A stretch of DNA of 21,214 bases, from assembly GCA_016720565.1 (NCBI GenBank), contig JADKKJ010000003.1, forward strand, positions 1 to 21,214, written 5' to 3'. A model generated the notes under the pieces. That model searched no databases, was not told the DNA's origin, and saw nothing but the letters and a program-made list of their open reading frames with translations. Of the stretch, positions 1 through 6,465 are shown piece by piece. This stretch comes from Chitinophagaceae bacterium. Lineage in GTDB: Bacteria > Bacteroidota > Bacteroidia > Chitinophagales > Chitinophagaceae. The translations under genes were made by a program, and so were the position numbers. The first letter of the stretch is position 1, and every line of letters starts with the position of its first letter.

Positions 1-83
1 CCGTAATTAGTCGGGTATTGTACTAACTGAGAAAAGGACTGAACCGAAATAAGAATAAAAACAATTAAAAATAGTTTCTTCAT
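1..83 (-). CDS. Secreted protein with signal peptide, N-terminal fragment (runs off left edge)
   Basis: An open frame starts with ATG at 83-81, five bases after the stop of the upstream gene, and is still open at the window edge (27 residues seen). It begins MKKLFLIVFILISVQSFSQ and continues LVQYPTNY. A short basic start, a run of about 12 hydrophobic residues and an SFSQ-type end make a typical Bacteroidota signal peptide, probably cleaved just before or after the Gln. The product should therefore be exported by the host Sec system. The function cannot be read from this fragment. In a late phage operon, lysis-related proteins, receptor or surface proteins and exported virion-associated proteins are all possible. 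Its position as the next gene of the virion operon suggests late expression. Confidence 0.75.
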   Translation of the reverse strand, partial: MKKLFLIVFILISVQSFSQLVQYPTNY

Positions 84-88
84 TATGT

Positions 89-841
89 TTAATTTGACCA
101 TACTAAAACATCTAATACCTCACCTTCAACTAACGCATCACCCGCCTGTAATACTATCGTACCATCAGTTGAAAGAATCCCCTTATAAGTTCCTAAATCC
201 GTTCCTGTTACCTTTACTTTATCAGAATCAGTAGGAACAGTTGTAATAATTCTTTTGTAATCTCCAGCCCTGTAAACCGCTAAAACAATCTTACCGGCTA
301 ACCCGGAAACAGTTATTGTAGAAGTCTCCGAACCTCCACCCGTATAAGGAATAATCTTTGTCCTTGCCATATCAAAATCAGTTTCAAATGTTACATCATC
401 AGCGGGAACCTGGCATCTATCACTTAAAAACTCAACCTTAATTTGAAAGTCTACACTAACCCCAGCCACCATGTCCTCCAAAAATTCAGTCCTCGGAGTA
501 AAAGTAGAATCATCGCTTACCTCCCAATCATCCTCGTAATATCTTAACATGGCTAAGAAATCATCGGCTACGCTGGACATATCACTAAAAACCTCTGTCT
601 CGTTTTCTTCAGTATCTTCACTCACACCTACACGGTCTAAAAAATAAGCCCTAAAAGAAAAGTTCTTAAACTTCGTAGAACGGCTCGTAGATCCAGGTAA
701 AAGTTCTAAAAAACAAGCCCCGTACTCTATCTCACCATTGAACGTGAACTCATGCGGATCACCGAAATAGAAACTATTTAGCTGCTTGTGGCTTAGACTT
801 AATACCCTTAACCTGTCCACTATTTGATTTAGACTTGTCAT
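89..841 (-). CDS. Tail-completion/neck-like virion protein, 250 aa
   Basis: The first part (about residues 1-150) resembles a conserved structural protein of Bacteroidota phages. It has an N-terminal helix (SLNQIVDRLRVLSLSHKQLN), an acidic middle and a later FQIKVEFLSDRCQVP stretch, a kind of ending I associate with tail-terminator or completion proteins in these phages. Residues of about 165-250 look like a separate small beta-rich domain with Gly/Thr-rich strands, possibly Ig-like. The gene follows the connector-like gene in the head-completion cluster, which fits a role at the head-tail junction. The start at 841 is an ATG with no clear Shine-Dalgarno. A lysine-rich small frame (774-899) overlaps its beginning. 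Assignment to a structural protein is fairly secure; the precise neck role is inference from context and resemblance. Confidence 0.7.
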   Translation of the reverse strand: MTSLNQIVDRLRVLSLSHKQLNSFYFGDPHEFTFNGEIEYGACFLELLPGSTSRSTKFKNFSFRAYFLDRVGVSEDTEENETEVFSDMSSVADDFLAMLRYYEDDWEVSDDSTFTPRTEFLEDMVAGVSVDFQIKVEFLSDRCQVPADDVTFETDFDMARTKIIPYTGGGSETSTITVSGLAGKIVLAVYRAGDYKRIITTVPTDSDKVKVTGTDLGTYKGILSTDGTIVLQAGDALVEGEVLDVLVWSN

Positions 842-899
842 TTTTAGCCAGAAAGACTTTTAGTTTTTCGATGTTTTTTTTACTTACGTTCTTACCCAC
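774..899 (-). CDS. Possible small basic protein, 41 aa, GTG start
   Basis: A GTG at 899-897 opens a frame of 41 codons ending in TAG at 776-774. It bridges the 50-nt gap between the connector-like gene and the 250-aa gene. It overlaps the last 8 nt of the former and the first 68 nt of the latter. The product is very lysine-rich (about 13 Lys of 41), starting MGKNVSKKNIEKLKVFLAKN and ending KSKPQAAK. No Shine-Dalgarno is visible and the start codon is not ATG. The frame may be real, a minor basic virion or DNA-binding peptide, or chance in A-rich sequence. Overlap with the gene start is the main argument against it. Confidence 0.3.
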   Translation of the reverse strand: MGKNVSKKNIEKLKVFLAKNDKSKSNSGQVKGIKSKPQAAK

Positions 900-1464
900 A
901 GTTATTACAATTATTACGGTCTAAGTTTATAGGATATTCAAAGTCATCTAAGAATATCGGCATCGTAAAAGCTGAGTTTGTAGGGACTAAAGAATCTATT
1001 GTTTGCCCTCCTGTTAAATACTCTGGCAAAAAAGTACTCGAAGCATTTTGCTTTAAATACTTTACCATTCTCTCTCCGTACCATTCAGCCCGATCCTTAT
1101 AAAAATTAGAAATATCAATCAACTCACTCATAGATGGTAATTCTGTATTCTCCCCCTGCTTTCTTAAAACTCCCTTATTCCAGAATTGAAAAGGAAGGGC
1201 AATTGGCAAAGAACTCAGAACATAATTATAAAGCGTGTCTATGATATAATCGTCTAACAAAGTCTTATAATTCCCCGTTGTCGTCCCCGTACTTGACAGG
1301 TCGGAAACTATCTTATTGAATAAAGGAGAACCGAGCAAAGGATGGATATACATATCCTGAGCCGCCTTTATTTCCGGGAACAATAACTTATCATCTATAT
1401 TGGTATGTACGGCAGTTCTATCTTTAAGAATCTGTGCCGACATCAATAATACATTCTTGCTCAT
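892..1464 (-). CDS. Head-tail connector-like protein, 190 aa
   Basis: A mainly helical 190-residue protein lies directly downstream of the portal gene, overlapping its end by 4 nt (ATGA), so translation is probably coupled. The N-terminal half has FPEIKAAQDMYIHPLLGSPLFNKI, a pattern I associate with a connector or adaptor-like family of Bacteroidota phages (helix bundle; one such family is catalogued as DUF6712, which I cannot confirm here). The C-terminus ends in NLDRNNCNNCG, with two Cys that could bind metal or cross-link. The position next to the portal supports a role as the ring protein between portal and tail. The connector role is an inference from position and overall look. Confidence 0.65.
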   Translation of the reverse strand: MSKNVLLMSAQILKDRTAVHTNIDDKLLFPEIKAAQDMYIHPLLGSPLFNKIVSDLSSTGTTTGNYKTLLDDYIIDTLYNYVLSSLPIALPFQFWNKGVLRKQGENTELPSMSELIDISNFYKDRAEWYGERMVKYLKQNASSTFLPEYLTGGQTIDSLVPTNSAFTMPIFLDDFEYPINLDRNNCNNCG

Positions 1465-3311
1465 TTTGCTCTCTTTTTAACAACGATCAACTTTTTCCAC
1501 TCATGCCGGCATTGAGGCTTCTCTCCCCAAAATCCACCCCGTCTATCCCAAACCGAATAACCTACACGCTGAGAAATCAGCTCTATCTCAGCCCTTGAAT
1601 AAACCCTACCTAATTCTATCAGTTTCTTACAAAAAGGCCGTGTAGTGTCTATAATTGGCTCTAATCCGGGTTTGGCTTCGTAAGTGTACTTAATGAAAAT
1701 ATCCACCGTTTCAGGCCTCTCTACTGTGTCCAAAACCTCCTGGTTAATGGAATGCTCAATAATTGTATCTACCCCGATAATAGAAGTACTTTTGGTTAAT
1801 GCTCCCCTTTCTTCAAGTCCTTTTATCCTGTCAACTATATAGGATTTTTCTATATCCAGAACTGAAGCAATCACCTCTGGAGTTATTCTTTTGTCCTTTC
1901 TTATCAAATCTAAAATTGCCGAATCCACCCCTTTAACATCTATAAACTCCATTCTTTCGTCATTGAATTTCTTAGCCCTGACGATGGCAAAATTCTCTTT
2001 TGACTCGCCACATTCAGAAAACATTTCAGCCACTTCTTCCTCGCTATAAACCTTTGAGAACTCTTCATCTGTTGCCAGTAATACGGAAATTTCCTCATCT
2101 TGTAATCCTAAAGAAGTTCTTAAAAGAACAGTTGCCGCCTCTTTAGTCAACTTACCTTGTCCGAATTGACGAACTATCCTGAGCATTTGCTGATGCTGAC
2201 GGCCAGTCATATTTTTAACCGCCTCATTAGTAACCACACCTGGTTTTGAGCTATCGGGAGCCATTCCCTGAATGGGATCTACTGGAATAATCTTTTGTAC
2301 TGGTAAGCCTAAAAGAGGAAGGAACAAAGCCAGAACTTCCTCAATAGCTTGCTGCTTTGCATTGGCGTAAGTATTCTTAAAAACCTCGTAGGAGTCTTGC
2401 ATCTCATTTCTTCCACCCAACTTGCCAGGCTCCATGATCCCAAAAAGAGTAGGGGAGGTAACCTCATGCCCTGCAAATATCTTTGCCTGAGTAGTTTTAC
2501 TTAATTGGTCGAATAGCTTATCTAAGTCAGTCGCAGATAGATCATCCACCTGAGGTGGCTTAGAATCGTTCCTATTGAAACTTAAAAGAGTTTTACCCGC
2601 ATTGCCCGAACCGTTAAACTTATCATTCCATTTCTTTTCTAACTCTTTCTTTTCTTCGCTTGTTGGTATGCCATCAAAAAATGAAACCATCTTACCGGAA
2701 AACTGACCGTTCTTAATTACGGATAAATTATAAATAGAAATCTCCGCATCGGTTTCTATGTCGTTTAAGGCTGAAAAATACCCCGGCAAAGGATATTCAC
2801 TCGCCCCTGGTCGGTACTCACGGTAAGAAAATAACTGGACCCCATTAGGTTTGCTAATATCAAAAGGCTCTATAAAAGTGGTCTTAGGTCTATGGGTTTT
2901 AGTCCACTCCGTTGAATGCCACCAGCCATAAGATTTATCCTTCCTGATTTCATTAAAAGGAGTATGTAAAATCTCCTGAACCTGACCCAAAGCGTTATAA
3001 ATAATCTGCCAGTAAAACCCGCCAAATAATTCAATATCCTTTGATGATTTTTCAAGTATCTTGTTTAGACTTTCGCCATGACGGTTAACTTTGGATAATT
3101 TAGGATCTGTGCAATCAATACCCTTTCCCAAAATATACTTAACCTTATTGTTTACAATAGCTCCGTGAACGCTTGACTTATTGTATAAGTGCAAAAGATG
3201 ATTAGGGAAATCATTCTTTTCGCCAAATAGGATATAGTCCTTAGAGGGGACTTCCTTAAATTCGGGAACTTTATTATCGGCAAAACCTAATATTAGTAAG
3301 TTATCCTTCAT
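1461..3311 (-). CDS. Portal protein with C-terminal winged-helix and MuF-like segments, 616 aa
   Basis: Forms the dodecameric ring at one capsid vertex through which DNA is packaged and released. The N-terminal about 340 residues look like an HK97/lambda-class portal: DYILFGEKNDFPNHLLHLYN near residue 25, FGGFYWQIIYN near 96, and the helical SKTTQAKIFAGHEVTSPTLFGI segment at about 271-292. At 616 aa it is longer than a typical 400-500 aa portal of this class. Residues of about 460-515 look like a winged-helix domain (AILDLIRKDKRITPEVIASVL, then ERGALTKSTSIIG). Residues 540-616 carry a conserved tail with TRPFC (557-561), RGGFW (591-595) and CRHEW (601-605). That combination recalls the C-terminus of Mu F-type minor head proteins. 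The gene overlaps the upstream 125-aa gene by 11 nt and the connector-like gene by 4 nt. Portal identity is strong; the roles of the extra domains are unknown. Confidence 0.85.
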   Translation of the reverse strand: MKDNLLILGFADNKVPEFKEVPSKDYILFGEKNDFPNHLLHLYNKSSVHGAIVNNKVKYILGKGIDCTDPKLSKVNRHGESLNKILEKSSKDIELFGGFYWQIIYNALGQVQEILHTPFNEIRKDKSYGWWHSTEWTKTHRPKTTFIEPFDISKPNGVQLFSYREYRPGASEYPLPGYFSALNDIETDAEISIYNLSVIKNGQFSGKMVSFFDGIPTSEEKKELEKKWNDKFNGSGNAGKTLLSFNRNDSKPPQVDDLSATDLDKLFDQLSKTTQAKIFAGHEVTSPTLFGIMEPGKLGGRNEMQDSYEVFKNTYANAKQQAIEEVLALFLPLLGLPVQKIIPVDPIQGMAPDSSKPGVVTNEAVKNMTGRQHQQMLRIVRQFGQGKLTKEAATVLLRTSLGLQDEEISVLLATDEEFSKVYSEEEVAEMFSECGESKENFAIVRAKKFNDERMEFIDVKGVDSAILDLIRKDKRITPEVIASVLDIEKSYIVDRIKGLEERGALTKSTSIIGVDTIIEHSINQEVLDTVERPETVDIFIKYTYEAKPGLEPIIDTTRPFCKKLIELGRVYSRAEIELISQRVGYSVWDRRGGFWGEKPQCRHEWKKLIVVKKRAK

Positions 3312-3678
3312 ACTGTTTGAAACTTGTAGTACCCGTGTACTCGGTAAAAGAAAAATCGGTCGCTGGTCTTAATTTCATGATACCACGCTCAACCTCTGTT
3401 AAACCAGTAGGATCGGTATTTGTAGAACTCGACTGCTCATATACCTTGTATCTCCAATCGCCTGTATTTTCATCCTGGAAAACCGTAGAACTCAACGGGA
3501 AGGAATTAAACCTTTCAGGGTAATCCGATTCATCTTCTGAAAAGCTGAATATTTTGGTAACTATATCCCTGGTAGTTACGTTCTCGAAAACAAATAAGTA
3601 ATACCCATTATCTAAAGTCCTCTTCTCATTAAGGGTAACTATCAAGTCCTTATCCTCGCCTATGGTTAAGAGTAACAT
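3301..3678 (-). CDS. Small virion protein, 125 aa, unknown role
   Basis: A 125-residue beta-rich protein starts just after the terminator and the CGGACAAA element, so it is probably the first gene of the portal transcript. The N-terminus (LLLTIGEDKDLIVTLNEKRT) and the GDWRYKVYEQ segment near residue 75 resemble a short structural protein found beside head or tail genes in Bacteroidota phages. I do not recognise a named family. It overlaps the portal gene by 11 nt, suggesting coupled translation. It may be a decoration, baseplate or connector component. Confidence 0.6.
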   Translation of the reverse strand: MLLLTIGEDKDLIVTLNEKRTLDNGYYLFVFENVTTRDIVTKIFSFSEDESDYPERFNSFPLSSTVFQDENTGDWRYKVYEQSSSTNTDPTGLTEVERGIMKLRPATDFSFTEYTGTTSFKQYEG

Positions 3679-3702
3679 ATCTCTAAATGACCAAAATGCT
3701 AT

Positions 3703-3710
3703 TTTGTCCG
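3703..3710 (-). promoter_or_regulatory. CGGACAAA leader element, copy B
   Basis: The minus strand reads CGGACAAA directly after the T-tract of the terminator. TGGTCATTTA follows after 9 nt (3693-3684), and the ATG of the 125-aa gene follows 5 nt later. The same two blocks at the same spacing stand before the chaperone gene at 14601-14594, and a one-base-longer variant before the protease gene. Downstream of the element CAAAAT and ATTTTG can pair as a 6-bp hairpin. Placement straight after a terminator suggests a promoter for the portal transcript; a translation-control site is the alternative. Confidence 0.5.
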
Positions 3711-3742
3711 AAAAAAAAGCCGCCCCCTACTGAGGAGCGGCT
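3711..3742 (-). terminator. Strong intrinsic terminator after the tail-tube-like gene
   Basis: On the minus strand the arm AGCCGCTCC (3742-3734) can pair with GGGGCGGCT (3726-3718), a 9-bp GC-rich stem with one G-T wobble and a 7-nt loop. A run of eight T (3718-3711) follows at once. It lies 24 nt after the stop of the 171-aa gene. It should end the transcript that carries protease, capsid and tail-tube-like genes and so separate it from the portal group. Confidence 0.85.
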
Positions 3743-3765
3743 AAACCAATGAACCAACCCAAAAT

Positions 3766-4281
3766 TTATATAGTAATCAAACCAGCAATGATACCAGAGG
3801 AAACCTCCATAGCGGTTGTACCTTCCTGACCAGTAAAGGTCAATTCATACCCATTACGATCACCAAAAGCCTTACCAGTTCCAGCCTTACCGCCTGATCT
3901 CTGTAAACCATTCTCTTTACCATAAAGCCAGTATTTACCGTTTCTATCCTCAATAACTGCGAGCAGTCTGTTCTGAGCAAGCAAAGCAATTTCATTACGA
4001 GTGGCCGCCTGCATCTTATTAAGAACAATAGATAAAGTTTGATTTACGAAAGTTGTACCGTTTTCTGCTGAATCCTGGTACTCTTCCATAGCCTCCGCAG
4101 TTGCCCTTTGGAGGTTGTATTTGTAGAATGTACGGTTATTCGCTTTAGCGATCGCTGAGATAGTTCCTGAAGCTGAAGTAACCCCGCTTACATTATCAAT
4201 CTCGATAAAGTAAACTGATTTAACTCCACCTGCGGAATCCCGGCAATCTAAAGAATAACCAGTTGTTAATGCACAAGCCAT
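3766..4281 (-). CDS. Tail-tube-like structural protein, 171 aa
   Basis: A 171-residue protein follows the major capsid gene and is closed by a strong terminator, as expected for an abundant virion part. The N-terminus (ACALTTGYSLDCRDSAGGVK), the ENGTTFVNQTLSIVLNK segment near residue 73 and the ending NGYELTFTGQEGTTAMEV match a conserved structural protein of Bacteroidota phages that I regard as the tail tube. The ELTFTGQE strand is like the last strand of tube-type folds. Other possibilities are a capsid cement or stopper protein. The spacer to the capsid gene holds a 7-bp hairpin. Structural role likely; tail tube rather than head protein is moderately sure. Confidence 0.65.
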   Translation of the reverse strand: MACALTTGYSLDCRDSAGGVKSVYFIEIDNVSGVTSASGTISAIAKANNRTFYKYNLQRATAEAMEEYQDSAENGTTFVNQTLSIVLNKMQAATRNEIALLAQNRLLAVIEDRNGKYWLYGKENGLQRSGGKAGTGKAFGDRNGYELTFTGQEGTTAMEVSSGIIAGLITI

Positions 4282-4297
4282 TTAAGATATTTTTAAA

Positions 4298-4317
4298 GGG
4301 GTAGAATTAACTACCCC
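4298..4317 (-). promoter_or_regulatory. 7-bp hairpin between capsid and tail-tube-like genes
   Basis: The minus strand reads GGGGTAG, a TTAATT loop and CTACCCC, a perfect 7-bp inverted repeat in the 46-nt spacer, followed by TTTAAAAA. The T-tract is too short for a strong terminator. It may be a leaky attenuator or an RNA-stabilising or processing stem that sets the ratio of capsid to downstream protein. Confidence 0.45.
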
Positions 4318-4327
4318 CTATTATGAA

Positions 4328-5272
4328 TTAGCTATTTGCGTAAGCCACGATCTCGCCACCGTAAGCAATCTGCCATCCCCTGCGGAAACGGAAGGAATAC
4401 TTAACAGTTTCACCATCGGAACCATCAACCCAAAGGCGTGCATCTTCTTCCTCACCTTCCATATCAACACCGAGGAATACATTCCTTGTGAAGTCCATAG
4501 CGAAAATACAAGGCCTGTTAGCGTTACCAGTTACCAGGTACATTGCATCCAAACCGTGAACAGGTACAACCTCATGAACTGAACCTTCAGCCATAATGCT
4601 TTTCTGATCGCCTGAACCTACTGCAACGTGGTAAAGGTTAGCATCCATCAAAGCCTGACGATAGATCTCAGCGGCATCGTAACCCATGTAAATTTTTACA
4701 TTAGGATTGCCTTTCTGAGCGGCCGGGATGTTGAGGATAATATTCTTAACGATTGCTCTTGCGTTAGTAGCGTTGAAAGTAGAAGCGGTTGCAACAACAG
4801 GAGAAGCGGCTTTGATGATCTTAATCAAACCATCATACTTATTCAGGTAGCCATCACCCGCAGTTGTATCACCCTGCCAGTCCAAAGTCTCGTTCCGGCG
4901 TACGATTTGCTTAACAACATCGTCCAAGACATCTTTAGCCAGGTCAGCTTCGGTGTACATTTGGCCTTTCTTCAAAAGGGCTTGTGTCCACTTAGTTTCC
5001 AAAGCACGAGGGCAGAAACTGTCCTGATACTTCAGAGGAACGGTAGACAATGTACGCTGAGTAAAAGCAGCATCTCCAGAAGCATTAAAAGCACAAGTAG
5101 TACCATCCTGTGGGAATGGACTTGTGGAAAGCAACTGGAGAGCCTTTGAACTCTTTACACCAGATATAACATTAGCAAGGGCTGCGGTCTCGCCTTCGAA
5201 CTGAAGTGCGGTAAGCAGTTCTGTGGAGGTTTGATCCACATAGTTAGTAAGGCTCGATACGGTAAATCCCAT
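4328..5272 (-). CDS. Major capsid protein, HK97-fold type, 314 aa
   Basis: The capsid shell subunit. The length and layout fit an HK97-like major capsid protein without a large N-terminal delta domain: a helical N-terminus, the QIVRRNETLDWQGD segment (spine-helix region, about residues 122-135), an IYMGYDAAEIYRQALMDANLYH stretch near 194, and the C-terminal strand region VKYSFRFRRGWQIAYGGEIVAYANS. That last segment is typical of the end of such capsid proteins. The scaffold function appears to be in the upstream protease gene, whose stop is 1 nt before this ATG. The leader before the ATG is A-rich (AAAAAACAAAAAATAAA-like) with no Shine-Dalgarno, the usual Bacteroidota style for a highly expressed gene. 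Confidence 0.85.
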   Translation of the reverse strand: MGFTVSSLTNYVDQTSTELLTALQFEGETAALANVISGVKSSKALQLLSTSPFPQDGTTCAFNASGDAAFTQRTLSTVPLKYQDSFCPRALETKWTQALLKKGQMYTEADLAKDVLDDVVKQIVRRNETLDWQGDTTAGDGYLNKYDGLIKIIKAASPVVATASTFNATNARAIVKNIILNIPAAQKGNPNVKIYMGYDAAEIYRQALMDANLYHVAVGSGDQKSIMAEGSVHEVVPVHGLDAMYLVTGNANRPCIFAMDFTRNVFLGVDMEGEEEDARLWVDGSDGETVKYSFRFRRGWQIAYGGEIVAYANS

Positions 5273-5273
5273 T

Positions 5274-6413
5274 TTATTTTTTGTTTTTAAGTGCCTGAAT
5301 AGACTCAGATAGTTGCTTCCTTTTTTCGGATGCTAATTGTACTTTCTGAGTAGTAAAATTTCCTTTGTTTTCGCCTACCGGGTCAGCGGTAGGACTTTTA
5401 GCCAGTTGCTCTACGATAGACATCAGAGAAACGATAACGCCATTCGCTTTACTTAGAGCCTCTTCAGCTTGTGCAAAACGTGCTTCGTAGGCTTCGAACT
5501 TTTGTTCGTAACCAGCGAATTTTTCATTGATTTCTGTAAACTGAGCTGAGAAATCTGGAGCTGCGGGAGCCTCAGATGATGGAGTTTCAACGGCTGAGAT
5601 AACGCCACCATCACCAACCATTATTTTTGTACCGTCTGAAAGTTGATGCTCACCAGCCGGAGCAGCTACACCGTTAACCAAAACAACACCGCCTACTTCT
5701 AATTTATCAATAGAAACAGGAGTACCATCGGCTAAGGTGTAATCAGTTGAGAGAACTTGCGGAACAACAGGAGCTACTGGAGTAGTTCCTAAGAATTTTT
5801 CTTTTATCTCTTTAAGAGTATCGAGAATATTATCCATTAATGAGTCATTTGCAGATAAATGGGCTTCATGGCCATCTGTCCGACTTAGCTTCTTTACATA
5901 GGAGAAAATACCCTCAACGGAAAACCCCTTTACCTCACCTGATTTCACTTTATCCCAAACCGCATCGTTTTCGATTTTGGCTGAGATAAACCAAGTACCA
6001 TCGGGTAAATCCTTAAATGCCGACATAGGGAGAATACCCCTTGACTTATCAGAAATAAAAGACTCGAAAATAGTAACCCCGTCAAGAGATAGAGATGGAT
6101 CGTGAAAAAGATTGAGGTTTTTTTGGTAGTCCTTTTTGAAGAACTTTAGAGCTATTTGTTTGATAGTATCTGCGGAGAAGAAAACATTATATTCCCCCTG
6201 GTCATCCCTCCTATAAATAAGAGAATCAGCAATCATAGCCGGGCCTGAGATTATTCTTTTCTCAGGGTCTACTGCAAAATGAAGTTCCTTAGAATTGAAC
6301 GCTAAGAAATTTTTCTCTATGGCTGGTTTGTCAACAAGAGCCACAAATGAAACCTCAACGTCTGAAGTTTCATCCGGGTTTATGATTAGTTCGAAAGTTG
6401 GAAGTTTATCCAT
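5274..6413 (-). CDS. XkdF-like prohead serine protease fused to scaffold-like region, 379 aa
   Basis: Cleaves head proteins and the scaffold during capsid maturation. Residues 1-175 match the XkdF-type putative phage serine protease: start MDKLPTFELIINPDETSDVE, then VSFVALVDKPAIEKNFLAF. Candidate catalytic residues are His104 (LNLFHDPSLS) and Ser165 with Glu167 in VKGFSVEGIF. A variable linker (about 175-220) leads to a small beta domain (222-276) with two similar units, TLADGTPVSIDKLEVGG and QLSDGTKIMVGDGG. Residues 285-340 are helical and probably coiled coil (FAGYEQKFEAYEARFAQAEE), followed by a basic end. This fits a protease and scaffold in one chain, upstream of the capsid gene. A CGGACAAA element and a hairpin precede the ATG. 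Protease call strong; scaffold role inferred. Confidence 0.82.
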   Translation of the reverse strand: MDKLPTFELIINPDETSDVEVSFVALVDKPAIEKNFLAFNSKELHFAVDPEKRIISGPAMIADSLIYRRDDQGEYNVFFSADTIKQIALKFFKKDYQKNLNLFHDPSLSLDGVTIFESFISDKSRGILPMSAFKDLPDGTWFISAKIENDAVWDKVKSGEVKGFSVEGIFSYVKKLSRTDGHEAHLSANDSLMDNILDTLKEIKEKFLGTTPVAPVVPQVLSTDYTLADGTPVSIDKLEVGGVVLVNGVAAPAGEHQLSDGTKIMVGDGGVISAVETPSSEAPAAPDFSAQFTEINEKFAGYEQKFEAYEARFAQAEEALSKANGVIVSLMSIVEQLAKSPTADPVGENKGNFTTQKVQLASEKRKQLSESIQALKNKK

Positions 6414-6465
6414 ACCCTCAAATGGGGTAGGGGTATACTTTGTCCGACTTAGGGACCGTTAACTA
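6395..6465 (-). promoter_or_regulatory. Leader of the protease gene: CGGACAAA element copy C and start-codon hairpin
   Basis: CGGACAAA lies at 6446-6439 on the minus strand, 25 nt before the protease ATG at 6413. A CATTT block comes about 8 nt before the ATG, as in copies A and B but with one extra base in the spacer. In addition, ATACCC (about 6436-6431) can pair with GGGTAT (6417-6412), which would put the AT of the start codon in a stem. GTCC and GGAC upstream can also form a 4-bp stem around CTAAGTC. This is the only spacer longer than 50 nt between the tape measure and the capsid gene. Confidence 0.45.

Noticed and set aside
4628..5149. 173-codon open frame on the plus strand inside the capsid gene
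   Set aside because: It lies fully antisense to a clear major capsid protein. The product is Ser/Ile/Arg-rich with no domain, and there is no sensible neighbour or leader. It is a shadow of the codon bias of the real gene.
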